Positions 26,708 through 36,609 of a DNA stretch of 64,000 nucleotides are shown one piece after another (within the stretch, counting starts at the first letter, position 1; the number at the start of each line of letters is the position of its first letter). The notes under the pieces were generated by a model that was not told the DNA's origin, did no database searches, and worked only from the letters and a program-made list of their open reading frames with translations. A program made the position numbers and the translations under genes. Source of the DNA: RGZA01 sp964568585 (GTDB taxonomy: Bacteria > Pseudomonadota > Alphaproteobacteria > UBA9219 > RGZA01); assembly GCA_964568585.1 (NCBI GenBank), contig CAZMQI010000004.1, positions 1 through 64,000 on the forward strand, given 5' to 3'.

Positions 26708-27166
26708 TCAGCTAACCAAAAATATCGCTTCTACTTCAACGGGTGCATTGATCGGTAATGCGGCTACGCCAACGGCGCTGCGGCTATGCTTGCCCTGCTC
26801 GCCCAGCACATCAATCAGCAATTGCGAACAGCCATTGATAACCACAGGTTGCTGCGTGAAATCAGGCGTGGAGGCAACAAAGCCCGTTAATTTGATGCAT
26901 TGCTTAACCTTGTCTAAACCCACAGCCGCATGCACTTGCGCCAGAATATGCAGGCCGCAAAGCTTGGCGCAGGCTTGCGCTTGCTCTAACGTCACGTTCT
27001 TGCCCACAAGGCCTTCATGCAGCAATACGCCGTCTTGGCGGGGCAACTGCCCTGATACAAATAGCAAATCTCCTGCTCGCTGCGTTGCAACATAGGCGGC
27101 AACAGGGTTGGCTGGGGTTGGCAGTGTGATGCCGAGCGCGGAAAGGCGTTCTAGTGCTGTGGGCAT
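26708..27166 (-). CDS. RidA family protein
   Basis: The 152-residue YjgF/RidA-type protein has GDLLFVSGQLPRQDG, a helical middle, and the C-terminal VGVAALPINAPVEVEAIFLVS. Family members hydrolyse reactive enamine/imine intermediates. The arginine that binds the carboxylate in true RidA (in the usual SRxxVEV segment) is not clearly present (SRSAVGVAALP), so this is one of the broader RidA subfamilies. AGGA lies before the ATG. Confidence 0.9.
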   Translation of the reverse strand: MPTALERLSALGITLPTPANPVAAYVATQRAGDLLFVSGQLPRQDGVLLHEGLVGKNVTLEQAQACAKLCGLHILAQVHAAVGLDKVKQCIKLTGFVASTPDFTQQPVVINGCSQLLIDVLGEQGKHSRSAVGVAALPINAPVEVEAIFLVS

Positions 27167-27320
27167 GGTTTGTTCCTATCGGTGAAATTGTCCTCAAAAA
27201 AGTAGCCTAACATAACCAAAAGACTTGAGATTTCCTACTCCTGTTGTCATGTTTCATACCTTATTGAGTCCCGACATCAAGTTTGAGGACTAACCCCTTT
27301 TCTGAAAAAGGTTTTTGACC

Positions 27321-30300
27321 GTGAACGCTGCCCGCCCTATCTCAAAAAAATCGACAAAAGAATCCAAATCTGCAGCCGTAAAGGATGCCCCAAAGACCGT
27401 GAAGGGCAAGTCGTCGAACCAGACCGTCGCTGCCTCAAAAACCACAAGCGAAATCAAAAAAGTACTCTCGGCACACATCCCTGCCCGTGACCGTACCCAG
27501 TTCCACGATCATGATTTATCTGCCATCTCGGAAAGCATGGGTTCATTCATTCACGAACGCAAACGCGGCGTGCCAAAACTGCGCGTCCTAAACCCAACCT
27601 TGAAGAAAGACGGCTATGTCAGCCGCCACACTGTCATCATGGTTGCCAATGACGACATGCCATTCTTGGTAGACAGCACGACGGGTGAATTGAACCGCAT
27701 GGGTCTGGGCATCCATCTTGTCATTCATCCGGTTGTACACATTGTGCGTAATGAGCGTAATCAATTTGAACATTTTGCGGGTAAGACCACCTCCCCCGAT
27801 GAGCTCAGCGTTGAATCATGGATGTACATCGAAATCGATGAAACCCATGAAGCTGCCAAGCTTGCGGAAATCGCCGCGAACCTTGAACGCGTCCTATATA
27901 ATGTTCGTTTGGCCGTGCGCGATTGGTCGGGCATGCGTACCAAAATCATGGAAACCATCACCGAATTGCCACGCAATGAAACCGTGGGCCTGCCCGCAGG
28001 TGAACGCGAAGAGACCGCGAACTTCCTTGCATGGCTGGAAGCGGATAATTTCACATTCCTTGGCGCGCGCGATTACCACGTCACGGGCACTGGCAAGAAT
28101 ATGCACCTTGTTACCACGCCCGGCAGTGGCCTTGGTATCCTCACCGACGCAGTATCCGTCATGTTCTTTGGCGAAGAAGGCGAAGGTAGCCAGCCAACCG
28201 ACATCCATCATTTCCTTGAACGCAAACAGCTTGCGCTCATCACCAAGACCTATAAGCACTCGGTGGTTCACCGCACCACGCCAATGGATGCAGTGCTCAT
28301 CAAACGCTATAACGCCAGCGGCAAATTAATTGGTGAACGGTTGTTCGTCGGCTTGTTTACATCATCGTCGTATAATCGTCTTGCCAAGGATGTTCCGCTC
28401 ATCCGCGAAAAGATTTCGTATGCGATTGACCATGCTGGCCTTGATCCGCGCAGCTATAACGGAAAAGTATTCACGCATATTCTCAATTCCTATCCGCGTG
28501 ATGAATTGTTCCAAATCTCGGCCGCTGAATTGTTGGAAACCGCAATTGGCATTCTGGATTTACAGGAACGCCAACGCCTTGCGCTATTTATCCGTCATGA
28601 TGCGTTCGAACGTTTTGTGAATTGTTTGATTTATGTGCCACGTGATTTGTACATCACCAAATTGCGTAAGGAATTCCAGCGCATTCTGATGAACACGTTC
28701 AAAGGTGCCCATAGCGATTATAATGTGAAGATTACCAATGAATCCTTGGCGCAGATCTTCATCGTCGTGCGTACCTCCAAGGGTCAAATCCCTACGTACG
28801 ACCGCGCCAAACTGGAACACGAACTGGAAGATGCAAGCCGCGGCTGGTCTGGCCGTCTTCGCAATGAATTGATTGCAGCCTTTGGTGAAAACCAAGGCTT
28901 GAAGCATGCCGAAAAATACTCGGAAAGCTTCCCGGATGCATATTGCGATACCGTGAATGCACATGAGTCCTTACAAGACTTGGCATTCATTGAAGACGTT
29001 CTGCAAAACAATGCGCTTGAATTGAATCTGTATCGCCCCAGCAAGGCCACGCAAGAACGCATTCACCTGAAATGGTTCTCCCCTAATGTGCCATTATCCT
29101 TATCGCTTATTCTTCCCATCATGCAGGATATGGGGTTGAAGACCAACGCGGTGCTTGGTCCTTACGAAATCAAACCAGCGGGTTCTGAAAAATCGGTATG
29201 GATTCAGGATTGCCATGCGGAAGTAAAACCCGGCATCCCCATTAATCTGGAACGGGTGAAGGCGAAGTTCGAAGAATGCCTGCTTAAAGTCTGGAACAAC
29301 GAAGTTGAAGCGGATGCCTATAACCAGCTTATTTTGCTGGCCGATATGAACTGGCGCGAAGTGGTGATTTTGCGCGCGATTGGCAAATACCTTCGCCAAG
29401 CACGCCTGCCCTATTCCGAACAAGCCATCATCCGCACGCTGTCACAGCATCCTGCGGCGGCACGTCTATTGGCGCAATTGTTTATCGCACGTCATAACCC
29501 TGAACTGGGTAAAGAAGGCGCAAAGCTTTCCGCAAAACTTGAAAAAGACATCGCGGAATATCTCAAAGACGTCAGCATGCTGGAAGAAGACCGCATTCTT
29601 CGCCGCATGCACAATGTTATTCAAAACACATTGCGTACCAATTATTTCCAAAAAGACGAACAGGGTCAGCCGAAATCCTATCTGTCCTTCAAGCTCGACA
29701 GCAAGAAGCTGGATGGCTTGCCACTGCCGCGTCCGCACGTTGAAATTTTTGTCTATTCCCCTCGTACCGAAGCCATTCACTTACGTGGCGGCAAGGTTGC
29801 ACGTGGCGGTATCCGCTGGTCAGATAGACGCGAAGATTTCCGTACCGAAGTCTTGGGCCTTATGAAGGCACAACAGGTAAAGAACACCGTGATTGTGCCC
29901 GTGGGTTCAAAGGGCGGTTTCGTTGTGAAAAACCCAAAACCCGCCGATATGGCGAAGGAAGGCGTTGCCTGCTATCAGATCATGATGCGCGGCTTGCTCG
30001 ACATCACCGATAACCGCGTTGGCGAAAAGATTGTCCCGCCCAAGAACGTAGTGCGCCATGACGAGGATGATCCATATCTGGTGGTTGCTGCTGATAAAGG
30101 CACCGCGAAATTCTCCGACATCGCGAATGCGTTATCGATTGAATACGGCTTCTGGCTGGGCGATGCGTTTGCATCGGGCGGTTCGGCTGGTTACGATCAT
30201 AAAGGCATGGGTATTACTGCACGTGGCGCATGGGAAGGCATCAAACGCCATTTCCGCGAAATGGGCAAAGACATCCAGAAGGAAGATTTCACCGTCGTCG

Positions 30301-32249
30301 GCATCGGCGATATGGCGGGCGACGTGTTCGGCAACGGCATGCTGTTATCGCAGCACATCCGTTTAGTCGGTGCGTTCAACCACAAACACATCTTCATCGA
30401 CCCATCCCCTGACAGTGCGAAATCATTCGTTGAACGCCAACGTCTGTTTGATTTACCCGGCAGCCAATGGAGCGATTACGACAAGAAACTGATTAGCAAG
30501 GGCGGCGGCATTTATAACCGCGATGCGAAGACCATCCCGCTATCCAAAGAAGCGCGTGATTTATTCAACATCAAGACCGACAGCGTGACCCCAGATGCGC
30601 TGATACAGGCGATGTTGCAAGCCACCATCGAACTGCTCTATTTCGGCGGTATCGGCACCTATATTAAGGCCGAAGACGAAAACGATGCTGATGTGGGCGA
30701 TCGTACCAATGATGCATGCCGTGTGAATGCCGAAAGCGTTCATGCCCATGTGATTGGCGAAGGCGCGAACCTTGGCATGACCCAAAAGGCGCGTATCGCT
30801 TACGCCCTTCGTGGTGGCCGTTTGAATACCGACGCGATTGATAACTCCGCTGGTGTTGATACATCCGATCATGAAGTGAATATCAAAATCCTGCTGGCCC
30901 CCGTTGTGGCATCGGGCAAGCTGTCGACCAAATCACGCAACGTATTATTGGCGAAGATGACCGATGATGTTGCTGGCTTGGTCTTACGTGATAATCACCT
31001 GCAACCACTTGCACTTACTGTTACGCAATCACGTGCAGCAGAACTCTTGCCCATCCACGCACGCTTGATGCATGCATTGGAACGCAAAGGGCTGTTGAAC
31101 CGTAAGGTTGAATATCTGCCGAATGATGAAGCCATTCAGGAACGCGCAAGACTTGGTAAGGGTCTCACCCGTCCAGAACTCGCCGTACTCATGGCTTACG
31201 CTAAAATCGATCTGTACGATGAAATTTTGGCCAGCCAATTGCCGGATAACCCTGCCCTTGAAGATGATTTGTTCATCTATTTCCCCAAAGCGCTGCAAAC
31301 CGAATACGCATCGGCCATCCGCAACCACCGTTTGCGCCGTGAAATCATCGCAACCTTCACCACCAATTCATTGGTGAACCGTGGCGGCACGCATCTTATC
31401 CAGATGATGCAGGAAAAAACCGGCAAATCCCCTGCGGAAATCGCGGGTGCCTATGCCGTGCTGCGTACTGTCTATGGCCTTCGCGTCACATGGAATGAAA
31501 TCGAGAAGCTGGAAGGCAAAATCGATAGCAAGACCACGACCGAGCTATATACCCGCCTTGCCAAGATGATTGAACGCGCAACGCCGTGGTATGTAAAACA
31601 TTCCACCATCGCCAACAGCCAAGCCTTGATTAAAAAGCATAGCGATGCCGTGGTGACCTTACGTAAATGGATGAGCGCACGCGCCGATGAATTCATCACC
31701 CGCGATGAAAACGAACAACGCGCTTCCGATTTCCGTAAAGCCGGTGTTCCAGCCAAAATCGTGGATGATATTCTGGGTCTGCCCGTTTTGGCGCATATCC
31801 CCGAAATCGTCAGCCTGTCGGAAAAAACCGGCCGCAGCCTTGAAAGCGTCGCGGAGTTATACTTCGCCGTGGAACAACGCTTCCGCATCTTCTGGCTGCG
31901 TACGCAGGCACGCGATTTATCATCAGAAAACACATGGCAGCGCGAAGCCGCCACCAATCTGATTGATGATTTGTATGATATGCAATCGGTGCTCACCAAC
32001 CTTGTGCTGCAAGCGAACGGCAAAGTTGCCCCAGCAGGCAAAGCTAAAGGTAAGGGCAAGAAGGCATCCCCTACTTCATCCAGCAAGGCGAAGCCCGAAC
32101 AGCTCATCGAACATTGGGCGGAACCAAAGACAGACATTGTGCGCCAATATGGTGTGATGCTTGGCGAAATCGCCGCAACACGTCATGCTGATTTCGCGAT
32201 GCTGAACCTTGCGCTGCGTCACCTGCAACAACTTGCTTATAAAGGCTAA
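27321..32249 (+). CDS. gdhB: Large NAD-specific glutamate dehydrogenase
   Basis: The 1642-residue protein is the very large (about 180 kDa) NAD-dependent glutamate dehydrogenase type typical of alpha- and gammaproteobacteria. It oxidises glutamate to 2-oxoglutarate and ammonia. Regulatory domains fill the first 700 residues; the catalytic core is marked by LRGGKVARGGIRWSDRREDFRTEVLGLMKAQ, PVGSKGGFVVK, VVGIGDMAGDVFGNGMLLS and IGEGANLGMTQ. The first 45 residues are a Lys/Ser/Thr-rich tail. GTG 27321 is chosen because AAAGG is 9 bases upstream; TTG 27315 is too close. pip follows 8 bp later. The symbol is by family usage. Confidence 0.95.
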   Translation: MNAARPISKKSTKESKSAAVKDAPKTVKGKSSNQTVAASKTTSEIKKVLSAHIPARDRTQFHDHDLSAISESMGSFIHERKRGVPKLRVLNPTLKKDGYVSRHTVIMVANDDMPFLVDSTTGELNRMGLGIHLVIHPVVHIVRNERNQFEHFAGKTTSPDELSVESWMYIEIDETHEAAKLAEIAANLERVLYNVRLAVRDWSGMRTKIMETITELPRNETVGLPAGEREETANFLAWLEADNFTFLGARDYHVTGTGKNMHLVTTPGSGLGILTDAVSVMFFGEEGEGSQPTDIHHFLERKQLALITKTYKHSVVHRTTPMDAVLIKRYNASGKLIGERLFVGLFTSSSYNRLAKDVPLIREKISYAIDHAGLDPRSYNGKVFTHILNSYPRDELFQISAAELLETAIGILDLQERQRLALFIRHDAFERFVNCLIYVPRDLYITKLRKEFQRILMNTFKGAHSDYNVKITNESLAQIFIVVRTSKGQIPTYDRAKLEHELEDASRGWSGRLRNELIAAFGENQGLKHAEKYSESFPDAYCDTVNAHESLQDLAFIEDVLQNNALELNLYRPSKATQERIHLKWFSPNVPLSLSLILPIMQDMGLKTNAVLGPYEIKPAGSEKSVWIQDCHAEVKPGIPINLERVKAKFEECLLKVWNNEVEADAYNQLILLADMNWREVVILRAIGKYLRQARLPYSEQAIIRTLSQHPAAARLLAQLFIARHNPELGKEGAKLSAKLEKDIAEYLKDVSMLEEDRILRRMHNVIQNTLRTNYFQKDEQGQPKSYLSFKLDSKKLDGLPLPRPHVEIFVYSPRTEAIHLRGGKVARGGIRWSDRREDFRTEVLGLMKAQQVKNTVIVPVGSKGGFVVKNPKPADMAKEGVACYQIMMRGLLDITDNRVGEKIVPPKNVVRHDEDDPYLVVAADKGTAKFSDIANALSIEYGFWLGDAFASGGSAGYDHKGMGITARGAWEGIKRHFREMGKDIQKEDFTVVGIGDMAGDVFGNGMLLSQHIRLVGAFNHKHIFIDPSPDSAKSFVERQRLFDLPGSQWSDYDKKLISKGGGIYNRDAKTIPLSKEARDLFNIKTDSVTPDALIQAMLQATIELLYFGGIGTYIKAEDENDADVGDRTNDACRVNAESVHAHVIGEGANLGMTQKARIAYALRGGRLNTDAIDNSAGVDTSDHEVNIKILLAPVVASGKLSTKSRNVLLAKMTDDVAGLVLRDNHLQPLALTVTQSRAAELLPIHARLMHALERKGLLNRKVEYLPNDEAIQERARLGKGLTRPELAVLMAYAKIDLYDEILASQLPDNPALEDDLFIYFPKALQTEYASAIRNHRLRREIIATFTTNSLVNRGGTHLIQMMQEKTGKSPAEIAGAYAVLRTVYGLRVTWNEIEKLEGKIDSKTTTELYTRLAKMIERATPWYVKHSTIANSQALIKKHSDAVVTLRKWMSARADEFITRDENEQRASDFRKAGVPAKIVDDILGLPVLAHIPEIVSLSEKTGRSLESVAELYFAVEQRFRIFWLRTQARDLSSENTWQREAATNLIDDLYDMQSVLTNLVLQANGKVAPAGKAKGKGKKASPTSSSKAKPEQLIEHWAEPKTDIVRQYGVMLGEIAATRHADFAMLNLALRHLQQLAYKG

Positions 32250-32257
32250 AATCCTCA

Positions 32258-33211
32258 GTGAAACGCCGTGAACTGTTCAGTCCTTTGGAACCTTACCAAA
32301 CCGGTAAGCTGGAGGTGTCTGGGCTTCACACGTTGTATTGGGAATGCAGTGGCAACCCGAAAGGTACGCCGGTCATCTTCCTGCATGGCGGGCCGGGCGC
32401 AGGCACACAAAGCCTGCACCGCCGTTTCTTTGACCCAAAGCATTGGCGCATCATCCTGTTCGATCAACGGGGTTCCGGTAAATCCACGCCGCATGGCGAA
32501 ATGGCGGAAAACACCACGCAGCATCTGGTGGATGATATGGAAAAGCTGCGCGTGCATCTGGGCGTTGAACGCTGGCACGTCTTTGGCGGCTCATGGGGCA
32601 GCACCCTTGCATTAGCGTATGCGGAAGAACACCCTGCCCGTGTGCTGGGGTTAATCCTGCGCGGCATATGCTTGCTGGAACAATGGGAAATCAACTGGTT
32701 CCTCTATGGCCTTTCCACCGTCTTCCCCGATGCGTGGGAAGCATTCGCCAGTTTGGTGCCCGAAGCAGAGCGCGGCAATCTGCTGGATGCCTATCTGAAA
32801 TTGATGGATGACCCGAACCCCAATATCCGCGTGCGAGCGTACGCCGCGTGGAGCCAGTATGAAAGCAACTGCTCCACCCTGCTGCCGAACCCAGATGTGC
32901 AATCCAACCCCGATGAAGGCAAACGCGCCGCCAGCATTTCACGGCTCGAAGCGCATTATTTCAAAAACAATCTGTTCCAACCGGAAACAAAGCTGATTGA
33001 TAATGTGCACCGCATTCGCCACATCCCCGGCGTCATCGTGCATGGCCGTTATGACATGGTGTGCCCCGTTGCCAACGCATTCAAACTACATAAGGCATGG
33101 CCGGAAGCCGATTTCATCGTCGTTCCCAATGCTGGCCACGCCGCGATGGAACCCGGCATCCGCAGCGCACTGATTGAAGCGACGGATCGATTTAAGGATA
33201 TTGTGGTCTGA
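32258..33211 (+). CDS. pip: Proline iminopeptidase
   Basis: The 317-residue alpha/beta hydrolase (S33) removes N-terminal proline from peptides. Seen are HGGPGAGTQS, FDQRGSGKSTPH, the nucleophile GGSWGSTLALAYAEEHP, an acid in HGRYDMVCP and the histidine in AGHAAMEPG. Length is standard for the family. The start is GTG 32258. It lies 8 bp after the glutamate dehydrogenase, so the two amino acid catabolic genes may be cotranscribed. Its stop abuts the convergent acr3 stop. Confidence 0.95.
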   Translation: MKRRELFSPLEPYQTGKLEVSGLHTLYWECSGNPKGTPVIFLHGGPGAGTQSLHRRFFDPKHWRIILFDQRGSGKSTPHGEMAENTTQHLVDDMEKLRVHLGVERWHVFGGSWGSTLALAYAEEHPARVLGLILRGICLLEQWEINWFLYGLSTVFPDAWEAFASLVPEAERGNLLDAYLKLMDDPNPNIRVRAYAAWSQYESNCSTLLPNPDVQSNPDEGKRAASISRLEAHYFKNNLFQPETKLIDNVHRIRHIPGVIVHGRYDMVCPVANAFKLHKAWPEADFIVVPNAGHAAMEPGIRSALIEATDRFKDIVV

Positions 33212-34252
33212 TTATCCCACTTTTCGTTGATATGATGCGGCCGTTGAATTGGCAATTGATACCAGCCATAGCATCACAGGCACTTCCACCAACACGCCCA
33301 CCACGGTGGCCAAGGCCGCGCCGGATTGTAACCCGAATAAACTAATCGCCACCGCCACCGCCAATTCAAAGAAGTTCGATGAGCTAATCAACGCAGCGGG
33401 CGCGGCGATTGTTTGTGTCACACGTGCCTTATACATCCACACATAGGCGAGTGTAAACATCAGCAGACTTTGCAATAAAATCGGCACGCCAATCAGCGCA
33501 ATCACCAATGGCTTATCCAGTAATGTCTGCGCCTGAAATCCGAATAGCAATACCACCGTCGCCAACAACCCAAGCACGGAATAAGGCTTTAAATGAGAAA
33601 GAAAAGACTGAAGTTTCTGTTCGCCCTGCGCCAATAATTTTTTTCGTGTTACATATCCCGCAACAATCGGAATGATAACGTATAGCCCAATCGATAATAT
33701 CAACGTTTCCCAAGGCACGGTTATATTGGTAATCCCCAGAAGCAATGATACAAGCGGCGCATAGGCCACCATCAATATCACATTGTTAATCGCAACCTGC
33801 ACCAGCGTGTAATTGGGGTTTCCACCCACCAACCGGCTCCATACAAACACCATCGCCGTGCATGGCGCAGCACCAAGCAGAATAAGCCCTGCGATATAAT
33901 TCTGTGCATCTTGCGCCGGAATAAAACCGGCAAAGATGTGCTGTAAAAATAATATGCCAAGCCCCGCCATGCTGAACGGCATCACCAGCCATGTGACGAT
34001 AAAGCTGATGATGAACGGTTTCGGGCTTTTGGTGACTTCCCTTAGATTTGAAAAATCCACATTCACCATCATCGGGTAAATCATCACCCAGATAAGAACG
34101 GCAACAACCAGATTAACGCTGGCCACCTCATAATGTGCGATGGCTTGAAACAGCGACGGCATAAGCGACCCCAGCCCAACCCCAGCGACAATACACAGCC
34201 CCACCCAAATCGATAGATAGCGTTCAAAAAAACCTAAGGGGGATGCGTTCAT
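33212..34252 (-). CDS. acr3: Arsenite efflux permease Acr3
   Basis: The 346-residue protein has ten hydrophobic segments and the Acr3 hallmarks: MMVNVDFSNLREV, the cysteine motif LGAAPCTAMVFVWS, and AALISSSNFFELAVAVAISLFG. It exports arsenite from the cytoplasm, driven by proton motive force. It is last in the arsR-arsC-acr3 operon and overlaps arsC by 4 bases. Confidence 0.95.
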   Translation of the reverse strand: MNASPLGFFERYLSIWVGLCIVAGVGLGSLMPSLFQAIAHYEVASVNLVVAVLIWVMIYPMMVNVDFSNLREVTKSPKPFIISFIVTWLVMPFSMAGLGILFLQHIFAGFIPAQDAQNYIAGLILLGAAPCTAMVFVWSRLVGGNPNYTLVQVAINNVILMVAYAPLVSLLLGITNITVPWETLILSIGLYVIIPIVAGYVTRKKLLAQGEQKLQSFLSHLKPYSVLGLLATVVLLFGFQAQTLLDKPLVIALIGVPILLQSLLMFTLAYVWMYKARVTQTIAAPAALISSSNFFELAVAVAISLFGLQSGAALATVVGVLVEVPVMLWLVSIANSTAASYQRKVG

Positions 34253-34719
34253 AACTTACCTATATCGTTTAATGTTTGAGCAAAAACGGCTTTATCCAGA
34301 TTTTCTGGTAACGCAACCAACGCCCGTATACGTGTATGTAATTGATCGAACACAGCATTGAATACGGCCTGTTTTTCAGTATCTGTACCTTGGGCATGTG
34401 CGGGGTCTGGCACGCCCCAATGCGCTTTTAATGGCGCGCCAAAAAATACGGGGCACACTTCACCAGCGGCATTATCACAAACGGTAATAACCAGATCAAA
34501 AGCTTGCCCTGATAATTCATCCCATGATTTGCTGCGATAGCCTTCGGCGTTTATTCCATGCGCCTTTAACGTAGCAAGACTGGTTGGATGCACAAAACCG
34601 GATGGCTGGCTGCCAGCACTATAGGCTTTGAATTTCCCTTCCCCCAACTGATTTAATAAGCCTTCTGCCATGATGCTGCGGCAAGAATTGCCCGTGCATA
34701 AGAATAAAACATGCTTCAT
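34249..34719 (-). CDS. arsC: Arsenate reductase (thioredoxin-linked, LMW phosphatase family)
   Basis: The 156-residue enzyme reduces arsenate to arsenite. It has the P loop CTGNSCRS near residue 8 and the redox region VITVCDNAAGEVCPVF with two further cysteines, followed by HWGVPDPA. This is the thioredoxin-coupled type rather than the glutaredoxin type. Its product is exported by Acr3, whose gene overlaps it by 4 bases; arsR lies 15 bp upstream. Confidence 0.95.
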   Translation of the reverse strand: MKHVLFLCTGNSCRSIMAEGLLNQLGEGKFKAYSAGSQPSGFVHPTSLATLKAHGINAEGYRSKSWDELSGQAFDLVITVCDNAAGEVCPVFFGAPLKAHWGVPDPAHAQGTDTEKQAVFNAVFDQLHTRIRALVALPENLDKAVFAQTLNDIGKL

Positions 34720-34734
34720 TATTTACTCCGGATT

Positions 34735-35061
34735 TTATTTCTTTTTCTTCTTTGGCGGGCAGCACGCCCCGCTTTTATCACGCACACAGCAATTCTCGAT
34801 TAAATACCCAAGCAAGCCGTCAATCGTTTTGGTGTTTGCCGAATAGATAATTGAACGCCCTTTACGCTGCGACATGGCCAAACCCGCGTGGCTTAAATGC
34901 GTTAGATGGAACGACAATGTGTTATGCGGAATGCCCAATTCCTTGCCGATGACACCTGCGGCAACGCCCTGCTCACCATATTCAATCAGCAGCCTGAACA
35001 CATTCAGGCGTGTTTCTTGTGATAAAGCAGACAGAGCTATGACGGCTTGATTTATATCCAT
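34735..35061 (-). CDS. arsR: ArsR family arsenic-responsive repressor
   Basis: The 108-residue winged helix protein has a recognition helix near IPHNTLSFHLTHLSHAGL and wing RKGRSIIYS. Metal-sensing cysteines lie at the C terminus (ENCCVRDKSGACCPP), as in the ArsR variants that sense arsenite with C-terminal cysteines, rather than in the alpha-3 helix. It ends with a run of five lysines. It is the first gene of the ars operon, and a palindrome covers its own start codon, which suggests autorepression. Confidence 0.93.
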   Translation of the reverse strand: MDINQAVIALSALSQETRLNVFRLLIEYGEQGVAAGVIGKELGIPHNTLSFHLTHLSHAGLAMSQRKGRSIIYSANTKTIDGLLGYLIENCCVRDKSGACCPPKKKKK

Positions 35062-35083
35062 ATGTCCAGATATATAGACATAT
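35060..35083 (-). promoter_or_regulatory. Candidate ArsR operator
   Basis: ATATGTC at 35060-35066 and GACATAT at 35077-35083 form a perfect 7-bp inverted repeat with a 10-base spacer, directly at the arsR start codon. The size and position fit an ArsR/SmtB binding site. Confidence 0.6.
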
Positions 35084-35240
35084 TATCATGAATGCAAGTT
35101 TTTTTATGATTTACCCCGTATGAACAACTTCAAAAAATTCTAAAAACAAATTACGCATTTGCATTTTGCAAAGCTTGAAAATGCTGGTGCATTTTCGTCA
35201 ACCACATTCTTGCTAAACCACTCTTTTCAACCTCTGGATG

Positions 35241-35256
35241 TGTTTCACGTGAAACA
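35241..35256. promoter_or_regulatory. parS centromere site
   Basis: The 16-bp palindrome TGTTTCACGTGAAACA is an exact match to the bacterial parS consensus bound by ParB. It is intergenic, between arsR and the OmpA gene, where parS sites are tolerated best. A half site, TGTTTCACA, lies at 35272-35280. parS sites usually cluster near the replication origin. Confidence 0.85.
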
Positions 35257-35332
35257 TTTTTGATAAGCATCTGTTTCACAAACGCAATTTCGAACTAATC
35301 AATTTGGCCCGAAAAAAGATAAGAAAAAAGAT

Positions 35333-35365
35333 AAAAAAAACCCCGCTATTGCTAGCGGGGTTTTT
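35333..35365. terminator. Bidirectional terminator downstream of the OmpA gene
   Basis: CCCCGCTA (35341-35348) pairs with TAGCGGGG (35353-35360) around TTGC. On the minus strand it is followed by eight T (eight A at 35333-35340 on the plus strand), ending the ompA transcript; plus-strand T follow as well. The rest of the 325-bp gap holds the ars promoter and parS. Confidence 0.9.
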
Positions 35366-35387
35366 AATTCTTAAGCGATGAAACCGA

Positions 35388-36512
35388 TTACTGAACCAGT
35401 ATGATTTCTGCGCGGCGGTTCTTGGCTTCACGAACATTGTTCGCGGTTGGAACCATCAACTCGCCTTCGCCAGCACCGCGTGTGGTGATTTCGTCGCGTG
35501 GGATGCCAAGGCTAACCATGTAACCCTGCACCATGCTTGCACGGCGATCCGACAAACGCTTGTTATAGCGGCTGCTGCCACGGGTATCGGTGTGACCTGT
35601 AACTTGAATACGGGCTACACCGCCACGGCGGAATGCATCTGCTGCGCGTTGGATGGTTTCCTTCGCTTCGGCAGTTAAGTAGGTCTTATCGTAGTCAAAG
35701 AATACGATATAGGTTTCAGGAACAACCGGTGGTGGTGGTGGAACCTGCATCATTGGCTGTTGTTGTTGTACCATCATCATGCGTTGTGCAGGAACAACCT
35801 GTACTGCGCGTGGCATAGCACGCATCGCAACGGGGGTTGGCACTTCACGTTCGATGCCGAATACATAGCGCAAGCCCAGCAAGAAGCTGTGGTTGCGGTA
35901 TTCTGCTTCGCTGGTTCTAAAGCCACCCACGGTGGTTTTGTATTCTGGATCAAGCGTTGCAAAATAACGGTAATCGGCGGTTACGTCCCAACGTTCGCTG
36001 AGTTCGTACGCCAAACCCGCGATACCTTGGTATGCGAATTCGAATGGATTATTGCTGAACAAGTTGCCACCAAATACGCGGCCTGCATCATTCGCACCAA
36101 TGATCGCACCACCGGCACCGATACCCAAATATGGGGTTACGCCAGATTGGGTTTGGAAGTCGTAGAACAAGTTACCCATGAAGGCGACTGAGTCAAAATT
36201 ACCCACGGGTGCACCAGCGCCGGTACCGCTTACTACATCAACGGTGTTGCGGCGATATGCGATTTCAAATTCAGGGCGGAGCTGGTTTTCAAAGCCAAAA
36301 CCAATCGAGCCATCGAGCAAGAAACCTGGATCTGATTCAATGCGGTTGGTGGTTACGCCAATCTTGGTATCATTGTCTTGAAGGAAGTTCACACCTGCGC
36401 CTGCGCCGATGTACCAACCTTGTTTAGGATAAGCTTCCGCAGAACCCGGAATAATAAGCGCGATGGCTAATGCCGCTGCTGCAAGTTTGCTGATGAGAAA
36501 ATTAGTCTTCAT
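35388..36512 (-). CDS. OmpA family outer membrane protein
   Basis: The 374-residue protein has a signal peptide (cleavage after GSAEA), an eight-strand beta-barrel domain (about 30-220: GWYIGAGAGVNFLQDNDTKIG to HSFLLGLRYVFG), a Met/Gln/Pro-rich linker, and a C-terminal OmpA domain (about 265-374) with VTGHTDTRGSSRYNKRLSDRRA, which binds peptidoglycan. It anchors the outer membrane to the wall. It has its own terminator, and its promoter shares the 170-bp gap with divergent rnpB. Confidence 0.92.
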   Translation of the reverse strand: MKTNFLISKLAAAALAIALIIPGSAEAYPKQGWYIGAGAGVNFLQDNDTKIGVTTNRIESDPGFLLDGSIGFGFENQLRPEFEIAYRRNTVDVVSGTGAGAPVGNFDSVAFMGNLFYDFQTQSGVTPYLGIGAGGAIIGANDAGRVFGGNLFSNNPFEFAYQGIAGLAYELSERWDVTADYRYFATLDPEYKTTVGGFRTSEAEYRNHSFLLGLRYVFGIEREVPTPVAMRAMPRAVQVVPAQRMMMVQQQQPMMQVPPPPPVVPETYIVFFDYDKTYLTAEAKETIQRAADAFRRGGVARIQVTGHTDTRGSSRYNKRLSDRRASMVQGYMVSLGIPRDEITTRGAGEGELMVPTANNVREAKNRRAEIILVQ

Positions 36513-36609
36513 GTCCTACCCTCAATGATCCTTAGTTTGAAACGCTTTAGTTGAATTAGCACTTTTAACGATTTCACCCTAGGCAAAAAACAAATTACCA
36601 ATGTTAATC

